From Kineococcus endophyticus (GTDB taxonomy: Bacteria; Actinomycetota; Actinomycetes; Actinomycetales; Kineococcaceae): 64,000 nucleotides of DNA. The position numbers and the translations under genes were made by a program. Below are positions 43,368 to 52,372 of this stretch, in pieces; the first letter of the stretch is position 1, and every line of letters begins with the position of its first letter. The DNA lies in the NCBI RefSeq assembly GCF_040796495.1, contig NZ_JBFNQN010000002.1, positions 62,001 through 126,000 of the forward strand, written 5' to 3'. The notes beneath the pieces are model-generated. The model was not told the DNA's origin. It saw only the letters and a list, made by a program, of their open reading frames with translations, and ran no database searches.

Positions 43368-44772
43368 CCCCCACGGTCACGGGCCGGGCTCCCCGCCCGA
43401 CGACCGTCAGGGCGAGCCCGCCGAGCGAGGTCTCCTTGTACTCCGAGCGCATGTGCGCGCCCGTCTGCCGCATCGTCGCGATCGCGGTGTCGAGACTGAC
43501 GACGTGGCTGCCGTCGCCGCGCATCGCGGTGCGGGCCGCGTGGATCGCCGTCGTCGCGCCGACCGCGTTCCGTTCGATGCAGGGGATCTGGACGAGCCCG
43601 CCGACGGGGTCGCACGTGAGGCCGAGGTGGTGCTCGACGGCGATCTCCGCCGCGTTCTCGACCTGTTCGGGCGTTCCGCCCAGGACGGCCGCGAGGCCCG
43701 CGGCGGCCATCGCGCTGGCCGAGCCGACCTCCCCCTGGCACCCGACCTCGGCCCCGGAGATCGACCCGGTCTCCTTCAGGACGATCCCGATGCCCCCGGC
43801 GGCCAGCAGGAACCGCACGGTCCCGGCGTCGTCGGCGCCCGGCACGAAGCGGCGGTAGAAGTGCAGGACGGCCGGGACGATGCCCGCGGCCCCGTTCGTC
43901 GGGGCCGTCACGACGCGGCCGCCCGCGGCGTTCTCCTCGTTGACGGCCAGGGCGAACAGGCTCACCCAGTCCATCGCGTGCAGGGCGTCGTCGGAGGAGT
44001 TCCCCTCCTCGGCGAGCAGTTGGGTGTGCAGGCGCGGCGCGCGACGGCGGACGCCGAGACCTCCGGGCAGGACGCCGTCGGTGACGAGGCCGTGGTCCAC
44101 GCAGGCCGCCATCGCCGCGAAGATGCGCAGCAGCCCCGCGTCCACCTCGTCGCCCGGGCGCAGGCTCTCCTCGTTGCGGCGCACCAGGTCCGCGACGCCG
44201 AGGCCCGTGCTGCGGCAGTGCTCGAGGAGTTCCTCGCCCGTGCGGAACGCGTGCGGCAACCCCTCCCCCGTCCCCACCACGGGGGCGTCGGGTTCGAGCG
44301 GGTGGTTCCGGACGAAACCCCCGCCGACGGAGTACGACGTCCGCTCGGCGACGACGTCACCGGCGGCGTCGCGCGCGGTGAAGACCATCCCGTTGGGGTG
44401 GGCCGGCAGCGACTGGACCAGGAGCCGGACGTCGGCGTCCGGGTCGAACGGCACGCGGTGGACACCGAGCAGCGGGAGTTCGCGCTCTCGGGCGACCGCG
44501 TCCAGCCGCGCCTCGACGGCGTCGGGGTCGACGAGTTCGGGACGCTCCCCCAGCAGCCCCAGGACGACGGCCCGGTCGCTGCCGTGGCCGCGGCCGGTGG
44601 CGCCCAGGGACCCGTGCAGGTCCACGGTCACCGACGCCACGCGACTCAGGTCCCCGGCGGCCTGCACGTCCTCGGCGAAGGCGAGCGCCGCCCGCATCGG
44701 CCCGACGGTGTGCGAGCTCGACGGGCCGATGCCGATGGAGAACATGTCGAAGACGGACAGCGGGGTGCTCAC
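43348..44772 (-). CDS. sdaA: L-serine ammonia-lyase, iron-sulfur dependent
   Basis: The 474-residue single-chain enzyme has the N-terminal SIGIGPSSSHTVGPMRAA, the central TAPTNGAAGIVPAVLHFY and KETGSISGAEVGCQGEVGSA. The likely cluster cysteines are in GCQGEV, LTCDPVGG and IPCIERNA. It converts L-serine to pyruvate and ammonia. It lies four bases behind gcvT and under the same riboswitch, so glycine excess would be converted through one-carbon units and serine to pyruvate. GTG 44772 is the start. Confidence 0.96.
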   Translation of the reverse strand: MSTPLSVFDMFSIGIGPSSSHTVGPMRAALAFAEDVQAAGDLSRVASVTVDLHGSLGATGRGHGSDRAVVLGLLGERPELVDPDAVEARLDAVARERELPLLGVHRVPFDPDADVRLLVQSLPAHPNGMVFTARDAAGDVVAERTSYSVGGGFVRNHPLEPDAPVVGTGEGLPHAFRTGEELLEHCRSTGLGVADLVRRNEESLRPGDEVDAGLLRIFAAMAACVDHGLVTDGVLPGGLGVRRRAPRLHTQLLAEEGNSSDDALHAMDWVSLFALAVNEENAAGGRVVTAPTNGAAGIVPAVLHFYRRFVPGADDAGTVRFLLAAGGIGIVLKETGSISGAEVGCQGEVGSASAMAAAGLAAVLGGTPEQVENAAEIAVEHHLGLTCDPVGGLVQIPCIERNAVGATTAIHAARTAMRGDGSHVVSLDTAIATMRQTGAHMRSEYKETSLGGLALTVVGRGARPVTVGVNVPEC

Positions 44773-44775
44773 GGC

Positions 44776-45903
44776 TCAGCGCTCCCGGCGGTAGAAGGGC
44801 AGGGCCACGACCTCGACCGGCAGCTCGGTCCCGCGGACGTCCACGCCGAGGCGCGTGCCCGGCTCCGCCAGCGCCGCGTCGACGTACGCCATCGCCACGG
44901 GGTGGCCCAGCGTCGGGGAGAGCGCCCCGCTCGTGACCTCACCGACCGCCTCGCCCCCGGACACGACGGCGTACCCGGCGCGGGGGGCCCGGCGACCCTC
45001 GCCGCGCAGCCCCACGAGGACGCGCGTGGGCGGTTCCTGCGCCAGCCGCTGCAGGGCCTCCAGCCCCACGGCCCCGGGCTCCTTGTCGAGGACGACGACG
45101 CGGCCCAGCCCGGCGGCGAAGGGGGTCGTGTCCTGGCTCAGCTCGTGCCCGTAGAGCGGCATCCCGGCCTCGAGGCGGAGGGTGTCGCGGCAGGCCAAGC
45201 CCGCGGGGACCCCGCCGTGCTCGCGGGTGGCGGCGAGCAGGGCGTCCCACACCTCGCGCGTGCGCTCGACGGGGACGAACACCTCGAAGCCGTCCTCACC
45301 GGTGTACCCGGTGCGGGCCAGCAGGACCTCGACCCCGGCCAGCACCGCGGTGACCGAGCGGTAGTAGCGCAGCGTCGCGAGGTCCGGCCCGGACTCCAGC
45401 AGGGGGGTCACGATGGCGACGGAGGCGGGCCCCTGCACGGCGACCAAGCCCCAGCGGGCCGTCTCGTCGGCGACGTGGGCGTCGAACGGGCGGGCGCGGT
45501 CGGCCAGGGCGACGACGACGGGTTCGACGTTCGCGGCGTTGGCCACGACGAGGAACTCCTCCTCGCCCAGGCGGTAGGTGACGAGGTCGTCGACGATCCC
45601 ACCCTCGTGGTCGACGACCATCCCGTAGGCCGCCCGCCCGACGGCCATCGCCGAGGGGCGCCCGACGAGGGCGGCGTCCAGGGCGCGGCCGGCCTCGGGT
45701 CCGGTGACGCGGATCTCGCCCATGTGCGAGAGGTCGAAGAGCCCGGCGCTCGTGCGCACGGCCTTGTGCTCGGCGAGGTCGGAGGCGTAGCGCAGCGGCA
45801 TCGACCAGCCGGCGAAGTCGGTGAACGACGCGCCCAGCTCGGCGTGCGCCTGGGCCAGCGGGCTCACGGCAGGGGTGGTGACCGGGGTGGTGCTGGTGCT
45901 CAC
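44776..45903 (-). CDS. gcvT: Glycine cleavage system T-protein (aminomethyltransferase)
   Basis: The 375-residue protein has FTDFAGWSMPLRY near the N-terminus, LFDLSHMGEIRVTG, the folate-site Asp region, ARTGYTGEDGFEVFV and ACRDTLRLEAGMPLYGHEL. It passes the aminomethyl group of glycine from H-protein to tetrahydrofolate. GTG 45903 follows GAGAGGAG. The gcvH and gcvP genes are not in the window, so the complex is encoded elsewhere. Transcription is likely controlled by the tandem glycine riboswitch just upstream. Confidence 0.96.
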   Translation of the reverse strand: MSTSTTPVTTPAVSPLAQAHAELGASFTDFAGWSMPLRYASDLAEHKAVRTSAGLFDLSHMGEIRVTGPEAGRALDAALVGRPSAMAVGRAAYGMVVDHEGGIVDDLVTYRLGEEEFLVVANAANVEPVVVALADRARPFDAHVADETARWGLVAVQGPASVAIVTPLLESGPDLATLRYYRSVTAVLAGVEVLLARTGYTGEDGFEVFVPVERTREVWDALLAATREHGGVPAGLACRDTLRLEAGMPLYGHELSQDTTPFAAGLGRVVVLDKEPGAVGLEALQRLAQEPPTRVLVGLRGEGRRAPRAGYAVVSGGEAVGEVTSGALSPTLGHPVAMAYVDAALAEPGTRLGVDVRGTELPVEVVALPFYRRER

Positions 45904-45937
45904 GGGGCTCCTCTCGTCACGACCGCACGTCGCGGTC

Positions 45938-46140
45938 GAGCTGACCCCCTCTGTCGTGGGACCTGAGAGCTTCACCGTCACGCACTGCGCGACAACGGCT
46001 TTCCCCGTCGGTGAGGACCGGAGCGGTCCTGCTTTCCAGAGCGGCCTGCCCGTGGCGGTACGTGGACCTGAGAGGTTCCGGGGTGGTTGCTCCTTCGGTG
46101 CCCGCCGCGGACGGCGGAGCTCTCCCGCCGGGGCGGAGCG
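45938..46140 (-). promoter_or_regulatory. Tandem glycine riboswitch upstream of gcvT-sdaA
   Basis: On the minus strand the first aptamer opens with GGCGGGAGAGCTCCGCC (46129-46113) and contains GGAGCAACCACCCCGG and CCTCTCAGG. After a short linker (GGAAAGCAGGACC) a second aptamer follows, with GGGGAAAGCCGTTGTCGCGC, GAAGCTCTCAGGTCCC and a closing CAGAGGGGGTCAG. These are the conserved cores of the two glycine aptamers. The element fills most of the 362-bp gap between gcvT and the chemotaxis-like gene. Glycine binding normally switches the operon on. No T-rich terminator is obvious, so control may act on the ribosome site. Confidence 0.88.
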
Positions 46141-46265
46141 GCCGAGTGTTCAGTTGTCCCGGACAGCGTGGCACACGCGACGCCCGGCAGGGCTTCTACG
46201 GGACACGGACCCTGCCGATGAGGACGGTGGAACGTCTCACCCGCACCCCTTGCGGAAGGCCCCCC

Positions 46266-47729
46266 GTGTCCCGAGTGCTCCCCGTCACGATCGCCGGAGC
46301 GTCCGGCTGCCTGGCCGTCGCGGCGGCCGCCGCGACCGACCTGCCGGGTCTGGCCACCGCCGCCCTCGCCGCCCTCGCGGCGGGCGGGACGGCCGCGCTC
46401 GGGGCACGCGCCGGCCGGTCCGAGCGGGAGGCCGAGGACGCCGCGCGCCGGGACGCGGCCCGCCTGCGGTCCGGGGACCTCACGGGGTCGCAGGGGGCGG
46501 ACCCCGAGCTGCGGGCCGCACTCGCGGCCCTCGGCGAGCGGGTCCGTCCGCTCACCGGGTCGGTCGACCTGCTGGGCATCGCGGGCGCGGAGATGGACGT
46601 CGCCGGACGCACCATCGCCGACGGCGCCCGGGACACGACCGACTCGGCGGCCCGCATCGCCGCCGCCAGCGACGAGGTGTCGGCGAAGGTCTCGACGATG
46701 GCCGCGGCCGGTGAGCAGATGCAGGCCGCCATCGCGGAGATCTCCCGCAGCGCCAACCAGGCCGTCGAGACCGCCGGCCACGGCGTGCAGGCCGTGACGT
46801 CGGCGGAGACGACGATCTCGGCGCTGGAGGAGTCCAGCGCCCGCGTCGGCGACGTCGTCAAGACGATCACCGCCATCGCCGACCAGACCAACCTGCTGGC
46901 CCTCAACGCCACCATCGAGGCCGCCCGCGCCGGCGAGACCGGCAAGGGGTTCGCCGTCGTGGCCGGCGAGGTCAAGGAGCTCGCGCAGCAGACGGCCCGC
47001 GCGACCGAGGAGATCGGCGCGACCGTCGCGCAGATCCAGGGCGACACGGCCTCGGCGATCGAGGCCATCCGCGTGGTGCGCGGCCTCATCGACTCCATCA
47101 GCGAGTACCAGCACACCATCGCCTCGGCGGTGGTGGAGCAGAACGTCACCACGCACGACCTCAACGCCTCCACGTCCGAGGTGGCCCGCCAGGCCGTGTC
47201 GATCGCGTCGTCGGTGGCCGTCGTCCACGAACGCGCCGCGGCGACCTCGACGGCCGCCTCGCGCAGCCACCTCGCGGTGTCGGAGGTCAAGCGCCTCGTG
47301 GGCCGGCTGCAGACCACGGTGCTGGACCTGACGCTGCCCGCCGCCGCCGACGAGCCCGGCAGCTACCGGATCGGCTGGGACCGTGCGGGGAACCGCCTCG
47401 AGATGACGATGGCCGGGCTCTGGGACGTCGAGCTCGCCCGGGCGTACGCCGCCGAGCTCATCGCCGCCATCCGCGACAACCGCCCCGGCTGGACCGTCGT
47501 CTGCACGATGAGCGAGCTCGGCCCGACGACGCCGGAGGTGCAGCGGCTCATCGAGAGCACGATGGCCGAGGCCGTCGCCCAGCGGATGACGTTCGCGGTC
47601 ATCGTCCTGGACAACCTGCTCGTCGCGATGCAGATGCAGCGCTCGTCCGAGGCGCAGGGCGCGCCGATCGCCTACGCCGCCTCGCACGCCGAGGCGCTGG
47701 CCGTCCTGGCGGCTAGAGCTCCCCGGTGA
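46266..47729 (+). CDS. Methyl-accepting chemotaxis-like signalling protein with extra C-terminal domain
   Basis: This 487-residue protein has two short N-terminal membrane helices (~5-45) and no periplasmic sensor domain. A coiled signalling region follows; its hairpin tip [19 protein letters not shown] is at ~206-224, the universal MCP motif. Residues ~365-487 form an extra domain ([20 protein letters not shown] and [19 protein letters not shown]) with the look of a STAS/SpoIIAA-type fold. No che or flagellar gene is nearby. GTG 46266 with GGAAGG is preferred; ATG 46218 in frame has no ribosome site. Confidence 0.85.
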   Translation: MSRVLPVTIAGASGCLAVAAAAATDLPGLATAALAALAAGGTAALGARAGRSEREAEDAARRDAARLRSGDLTGSQGADPELRAALAALGERVRPLTGSVDLLGIAGAEMDVAGRTIADGARDTTDSAARIAAASDEVSAKVSTMAAAGEQMQAAIAEISRSANQAVETAGHGVQAVTSAETTISALEESSARVGDVVKTITAIADQTNLLALNATIEAARAGETGKGFAVVAGEVKELAQQTARATEEIGATVAQIQGDTASAIEAIRVVRGLIDSISEYQHTIASAVVEQNVTTHDLNASTSEVARQAVSIASSVAVVHERAAATSTAASRSHLAVSEVKRLVGRLQTTVLDLTLPAAADEPGSYRIGWDRAGNRLEMTMAGLWDVELARAYAAELIAAIRDNRPGWTVVCTMSELGPTTPEVQRLIESTMAEAVAQRMTFAVIVLDNLLVAMQMQRSSEAQGAPIAYAASHAEALAVLAARAPR

Positions 47730-48099
47730 GGAACTGGGCGCGGCCGTGACCGAAGGACCAGTCCGCGTCCCCGTTCTCCACGATCGACACGACGACGTCG
47801 CTGCCCGCCGTGCCCACGGCCTCGAGGTTGCGCACGAGCAGGCGGTGGAAGGCCACCTTCTGCTCCTGGGGGCGGGCGCGGCTCGTCACCTGCAGCAGGA
47901 CGACCCCGTCGGTCCGGTCGATGCCGAGTCCGGTGTCGTGGACGACGAGCTCACCGGCGGGGTGCTGGTGCACGACCTGGTAGCGGTCCCCGTGGGGGAC
48001 CTCGAACGCCTCCACGACGGCCGCGTGGGCGGCGTCGAGCAGGGCGGTCAGTTCCGCCGGGGACCGGCCGGCGACGACGTCGAAGCGGAGCAGGGGCAC
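47713..48099 (-). CDS. Tautomerase family protein
   Basis: This 128-residue protein begins with Val/Met-Pro-Leu-Leu-Arg-Phe-Asp. The second residue is the Pro expected to act as catalytic base after removal of the first residue. It is twice the length of the 4-oxalocrotonate tautomerase subunit, as in fused MIF/CHMI-like or DUF-type tautomerases. It lies 25 bp behind the LacI gene on the same strand and may belong to that transcript. GTG 48099 follows GAGGAGG. Its end overlaps the convergent chemotaxis-like gene by 17 bp. Confidence 0.8.
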   Translation of the reverse strand: MPLLRFDVVAGRSPAELTALLDAAHAAVVEAFEVPHGDRYQVVHQHPAGELVVHDTGLGIDRTDGVVLLQVTSRARPQEQKVAFHRLLVRNLEAVGTAGSDVVVSIVENGDADWSFGHGRAQFLTGEL

Positions 48100-48124
48100 G
48101 GGAACCTCCTCGAAGTTTGTCCTG

Positions 48125-49156
48125 TCATTGTGACATGACGGGTCCCTCCGGTGCAGCCGTCGTCCCGCGCACGACCAGGTGGGGTTCCACGACCACGTCA
48201 CGGCGGCCCTCGCGGTCGGCCCCCTCGAGCCGCTCGACGGCGAGGCGGACGGCCTCGCGCGCCTGACCGGCCGGGTCCTGCCCCACGGAGGTCAACCGGA
48301 CGTGCCCGAGCCGGGCGAGCGGGCTGTCGTCGTAGCCGGTCACGGAGACCTGCTGCGGCACAGCCGTACCCGCCCGCAGCAGGGCGTCGAGGACCCCCAG
48401 CGCGACCCGGTCGTTCGCCGCCACGACCGCCGTGGCCGACATCCCCTCCGCCAGCAGCCGGTGGGCGGCCCGGACGCCGTCCTCCTCGTCGAACCCCGCC
48501 TCGAGGGTGCGCCCCCGCACCCCGAACTCCGCCGCCGCGGCCTCGAAGCCGGCCCGACGGTCGGCCGCGATGTCCCCGGACCCCCCGGAGACGTGGACGA
48601 GGTCACGGTGGCCGAGTGCCACGAGGTGCTCGACGACGAGCCGCAGCCCCCGCTCGTCGGAGGCGCGGACGACGTCCGGCCCACCCCCCGGCCCGCTGCG
48701 GGAGCGGCGCCCCAGGACGACCGTGGGCACGCGCGCGTCCCAGTCCCGCAGCTCCCCCGCCCCGGCCTCGGGCCCGAGCAGCAGCAGCGCCTCGCAGCGG
48801 GAGTCCAGGAGCGTCTCGACCGCGGCCCGCTCCCCCCGCGTGCGCGTCACCGGAGCCAGGACGAGTTCGTACCCGGAGTCCTCGGCCGCCGACTGCAGCT
48901 CCTCGACGAGTTCGGCGTGGAAGGCGTTGCGGACGGTCAACGTCACCCCCAGCAGGCGGGTGCGGCGCAGGGCGAGCGAACTCGCCGCCCGGTTCGGGCG
49001 GTAGCCGAGTTCCTCGGCGGCCCGCAGCACGCGCGCCGTCGTCTCGGCGCTCGGACCGGGGGCACCGCGCAGCGCCAGCGACACCATCCCCTTGGAGATG
49101 CCGGCCCGGGCGGCCACGTCGGTGATGGTCGGGCGGCCGGTCGGGCCCTGCGGCAC
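48125..49156 (-). CDS. LacI-family regulator of the oxidoreductase/isomerase operon
   Basis: The 343-residue protein has the helix-turn-helix ITDVAARAGISKGMVSLALRG and hinge PNRAASSLALRRTRLLG. The effector domain includes FHAELVEELQSAAEDSGYEL and VTGYDDSPLARLGHVRLTSV. It is divergent from the Gfo/Idh operon at 49286. The 18-bp perfect palindrome in the intergenic region fits its family. Effector probably a polyol or its oxidised form. Confidence 0.92.
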   Translation of the reverse strand: MPQGPTGRPTITDVAARAGISKGMVSLALRGAPGPSAETTARVLRAAEELGYRPNRAASSLALRRTRLLGVTLTVRNAFHAELVEELQSAAEDSGYELVLAPVTRTRGERAAVETLLDSRCEALLLLGPEAGAGELRDWDARVPTVVLGRRSRSGPGGGPDVVRASDERGLRLVVEHLVALGHRDLVHVSGGSGDIAADRRAGFEAAAAEFGVRGRTLEAGFDEEDGVRAAHRLLAEGMSATAVVAANDRVALGVLDALLRAGTAVPQQVSVTGYDDSPLARLGHVRLTSVGQDPAGQAREAVRLAVERLEGADREGRRDVVVEPHLVVRGTTAAPEGPVMSQ

Positions 49157-49214
49157 GGGTTCCTCCTGCGACGGCTTGACACCGGAACGTGTCGAACCGA
49201 TTCTAGTCGACGTC

Positions 49215-49232
49215 TTTCAAACCGGTTTGAAA
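49215..49232. promoter_or_regulatory. LacI-family operator, perfect 18-bp palindrome
   Basis: TTTCAAACCGGTTTGAAA is fully self-complementary with the central CCGG/CG step typical of LacI-family operators. It lies 58 bp from the lacI start and 53 bp from the start of the operon. It is AT-rich against a very GC-rich background, which argues for function. Confidence 0.88.
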
Positions 49233-49285
49233 ACCGACCGCGCACCGACGACGGTGCGTGCCGCCGCCCTCCCGGAAGGCTTCCC

Positions 49286-50503
49286 GTGTCCTCCACCAGC
49301 TCGCGTCCCCTCGGTGTCGCCGTCATCGGTGCCGGCATGGCCGGCCGCGCCCACCTCGCCGGCTACCGCGCCGCCTCCACGCTCACCGGCGGCCCCTACG
49401 GCGAGGGCCTGCCGCCCGTCCGCCTCGTGGCCGTCGCCGACGCGCACGCCCCCTTCGCCGAGGCGGCCGCGGCCCGCTACGGCTACGAGCGGGCCGAGAC
49501 GTCCTGGCAGGCGGTCGCCGAGGCCGACGACGTCGACGCCGTCAGCGTCGTCGTCGCCAACCACCTGCACCGCGAGATCGTCGAGGGCCTGCTGGCCGCC
49601 GGCAAGCACGTCCTGTGCGAGAAGCCGCTGGCCCCCTCGGTCGCCGACGCCGAGGCGATGGTCGCCGCCGCCGCACAGCACCCCGGGCAGGTCGCCGCCG
49701 TCGGCTTCACCTTCCGCCGCTCCCCCGCGGTCAACGGCCTGCGCGAGCAGGTGCTGAACGGTCACCTCGGCGCGGTCCGGCACTTCAACGGCCACTACTG
49801 GTGCGACTACGCCGCCAACCCGGACGCCCCGATCAGCTGGCGCTACAAGGGCGGACTGGGCTCGGGGGCGCTGGCCGACATCGGCAGCCACCTGGTGGAC
49901 CTCGGCGAGTTCTTCTGCGGACCGCTGGAGTCGGTGCGCGGCACGGTCTTCTCCCAGGTCACCGCGCGCCGGCCGAAGCCGGTCGGCGCAGTCGTCGGAC
50001 ACGCCATGGCCGAGGTCGGCACCGAGTTCGAGGACGTCGAGAACGAGGACCTGGTGACCTTCACCGCCTCCTTCGCGGGCGGCGCCACGGGGACCTTCTC
50101 GGTGTCGCGCATCGCGCACGGCCTGCCCAACGGCCTCGGCTTCGAGATCTTCACCGAGAACGGCGCCGGCGCCTTCGACCTCAACCGCACGGGTGAGTTC
50201 ACCATCGCCGACGCGACGGCACCGGATGTGGTCAACGGCTACCGGCAGGTCCTCGTCGGCCCCGGGCACCCCTACGTCGCGGGTGGTCTGCCGATGGACT
50301 TCCCCAGCGTCGGGCACGGCCAGAGCGACTTCTTCACCTTCCAGTGCCGCGCCTTCCTCAACGAGGTCGCCGGCGGGGTCGGCACCCCCCTGGGTGACCT
50401 GCCCGTGGTGCCGCCGATGGCCCACGGCCTGCACAACCTCCGCGTGCTGGACGCGGTCACCCGGGCCGCGGCCGGCACGGGTGAGCCCGTCCCCGTCGAC
50501 TGA
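49286..50503 (+). CDS. Gfo/Idh/MocA-family oxidoreductase
   Basis: The ~405-residue protein has the NAD(P) motif VAVIGAGMAGRAHLAGY at the N-terminus, the hallmark LCEKPLA (~115) and the C-terminal-domain helix ALADIGSHLVDLGEFF with the catalytic-region His. It should oxidise a sugar or cyclitol ring hydroxyl. It is the first gene of a four-gene plus-strand operon with two TIM-barrel isomerases. It may be a second inositol dehydrogenase acting on another stereoisomer, such as scyllo-inositol. GTG 49286 follows GGAAGG. Confidence 0.92.
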   Translation: MSSTSSRPLGVAVIGAGMAGRAHLAGYRAASTLTGGPYGEGLPPVRLVAVADAHAPFAEAAAARYGYERAETSWQAVAEADDVDAVSVVVANHLHREIVEGLLAAGKHVLCEKPLAPSVADAEAMVAAAAQHPGQVAAVGFTFRRSPAVNGLREQVLNGHLGAVRHFNGHYWCDYAANPDAPISWRYKGGLGSGALADIGSHLVDLGEFFCGPLESVRGTVFSQVTARRPKPVGAVVGHAMAEVGTEFEDVENEDLVTFTASFAGGATGTFSVSRIAHGLPNGLGFEIFTENGAGAFDLNRTGEFTIADATAPDVVNGYRQVLVGPGHPYVAGGLPMDFPSVGHGQSDFFTFQCRAFLNEVAGGVGTPLGDLPVVPPMAHGLHNLRVLDAVTRAAAGTGEPVPVD

Positions 50504-50545
50504 CCCCGCCCGACCCCCGTCACCACGAACCCCCGGAGACCAGCG

Positions 50546-51544
50546 ATGAAGCTCGGCGTCTACAACGCGATCCTGCACGACCGTCCCCTGCCGCAGGCCC
50601 TGGAGGTCGTCGCCGACCTGGGCCTGACCGGCATCGAACTGAACTCCGGTGGTTTCCTGCCGCCGGTGCACATCCCGACCTTCGACGACATCCTCGTCAG
50701 CGACACCGCCCGCGACGACTTCCTGGGGATCTTCGAGGGAACCGGCGTCTCGATCGCCGGCCTCAACTGCAACGGCAACCCGTTGCACCCCAACCCGGTC
50801 ATCGGTGAGAAGCACGCCGAGGACGTCCGCCGTTCGGTGCGGCTGGCCCAGCGACTCGGCCAGCACCGCGTCGTGACGATGTCCGGCCTGCCCGGAGCCG
50901 AGCCGGGCGCGACGGTCCCGACCTGGGTCGTCAACGCGTGGAACTCCCGCGACCTCGACATCATCGAGCACCAGTGGTCCGTCGCCGTGCCGTTCTGGAC
51001 CGAGATCGACGCCCTCGCCCAGGACCACGACGTCAAGGTGGCCCTCGAACTGCACCCGCAGAACGTCGCCTTCAACCCGGCGAACCTGCGCGAGCTCGTC
51101 GAACGCACCGGCGCGACCCACGTCGGGGTGGAACTCGACGCCTCGCACCTGTTCTGGCAGCAGATGGACCCCGTCGCCGTCGTCCGCGACCTCGGCCCGC
51201 TGGTGTTCCACGCCGCGGCCAAGGACGTCCGGATCAACCCCGCCGCCGCGGTCCACGGCGTGCTGGACAACCGGTTCCGCCGCCTGGACCCGTCGGAGGA
51301 CCGCACGAACCTCGGCGGGGACGAGTGGGTCAACGAGTGGCCGAAGGACTCCGCGTGGGACTTCGTCGCGCTCGGCAAGGGCCACGACGTCGCGTTCTGG
51401 GCGGAGTTCCTGCGCGCCCTGCACGAGGTCGACCCCGACATGGTCTGCAACATCGAGCACGAGGACGTCTCGCTCGGCCGCGTCGAGGGCCTGCAGGTCG
51501 CCGCCGGCGTCCTGCTCGAGGCCGCGCGGGTGGCGGGGGTCTGA
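50546..51544 (+). CDS. Sugar phosphate isomerase/epimerase-like TIM-barrel protein
   Basis: This 332-residue AP_endonuc_2-fold protein has the N-terminal strand MKLGVYNAILHDRPLPQALE and metal ligands in LGLTGIELN, VALELHPQN (Glu/His), GVELDASHLFW (Asp/His), VFHAAAKD and CNIEHEDVSL. The family includes inosose dehydratase and 2-keto-myo-inositol isomerase. Next to the Gfo/Idh oxidoreductase it likely works on the oxidised product. Start ATG 50546 follows CCGGAGA. Confidence 0.9.
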   Translation: MKLGVYNAILHDRPLPQALEVVADLGLTGIELNSGGFLPPVHIPTFDDILVSDTARDDFLGIFEGTGVSIAGLNCNGNPLHPNPVIGEKHAEDVRRSVRLAQRLGQHRVVTMSGLPGAEPGATVPTWVVNAWNSRDLDIIEHQWSVAVPFWTEIDALAQDHDVKVALELHPQNVAFNPANLRELVERTGATHVGVELDASHLFWQQMDPVAVVRDLGPLVFHAAAKDVRINPAAAVHGVLDNRFRRLDPSEDRTNLGGDEWVNEWPKDSAWDFVALGKGHDVAFWAEFLRALHEVDPDMVCNIEHEDVSLGRVEGLQVAAGVLLEAARVAGV

Positions 51545-51592
51545 GCAGGGGGCGGGGACGCCGGAGGTCGAGCCGCGCGAGAAGCTGTCGTC

Positions 51593-52372
51593 ATGACGGT
51601 CGACGACGCCCCGACGATCCCCGCCACCGGACGGGCCGACGCGGTCCACGCCTGGTCGCTGGACCGCACGCTGCAGCACCTGCCCCTGCTCGACCTGCCC
51701 GAGCAGCTGCGGTTGCGCGGGTACCGGACGGTGCAGCTGTGCCACTTCCACCTGCCCCACCGCGACGCCGGGTACCTCGGTGAGCTGCGCGCGGCCCTCG
51801 CAGCGGCGGACGTCGCGCTCGACGCGCTCCTCGTCGACGACGGGGACCTGACCCACCCCGACGAGGGCGCCCGGCACGAGGCGTGGATCTCCGACTGGGT
51901 CCGCGACGCCGAGGTCCTCGGCGCCCGGCGTGCCCGGGTGGTCGCCGGGAAGACCCGCACGGACACGGCGCAACGGGACAGCTCGCGGGCCCTGGGCCGC
52001 ATCGCCACCCGGGCCGGCGCCGTCCGCGTCGTCACCGAGAACTGGTTCGACGTGACCGCCGACGCGGCCGACGTGACGGCGATCCTGGAACCCCTCGACG
52101 ACGCCGTGGGCCTGCTCGTGGACCTCGGGAACTGGACGGGCCCCGGCAAGTACGCCGAGCTGGCCGCCGTGACGCGCTTCGCCGAGACCTGCCACGCCAA
52201 GGCGCACTGGAACGGAGCGGCCGTCGACGCCGACGACTACCGCCGCAGCGTGTCCACCGTCCTCGAGCACGGGTACACCGGACCGTTCTGCCTCGTCTAC
52301 GACGCGGACGACGCCGACGAGTGGGCCGGGCTCGACGTGCAGCGGGGCATCGTCCGCGAGCTGCTCGCGTGA
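51593..52372 (+). CDS. TIM-barrel sugar phosphate isomerase/epimerase-like protein
   Basis: The 259-residue protein has the same overall fold but is more divergent. It has QLCHFHLPHRDAGYL, VTENWFDVTADA (Glu metal ligand position), GLLVDLGNWTGPGKY and ETCHAKAHWNG (His). Second such protein in the operon. Its reaction is unknown; it may epimerise or dehydrate a later intermediate. ATG 51593 lies 48 bp after the previous gene, and its stop overlaps the next start by four bases. Confidence 0.82.
   Translation: MTVDDAPTIPATGRADAVHAWSLDRTLQHLPLLDLPEQLRLRGYRTVQLCHFHLPHRDAGYLGELRAALAAADVALDALLVDDGDLTHPDEGARHEAWISDWVRDAEVLGARRARVVAGKTRTDTAQRDSSRALGRIATRAGAVRVVTENWFDVTADAADVTAILEPLDDAVGLLVDLGNWTGPGKYAELAAVTRFAETCHAKAHWNGAAVDADDYRRSVSTVLEHGYTGPFCLVYDADDADEWAGLDVQRGIVRELLA

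Noticed and set aside
48123-48135. Palindrome TGTCATTGTGACA as a separate operator
   Set aside because: It is short, overlaps the lacI stop codon, and could be chance; it is only mentioned with the inositol motif comparison.
49217-52270. A 1017-codon open frame on the minus strand
   Set aside because: It lies antisense to two or three genes with clear family motifs, is dominated by low-complexity Gly/Asp/Val/Arg sequence and has no recognisable domain. Long spurious frames are expected at this GC content.
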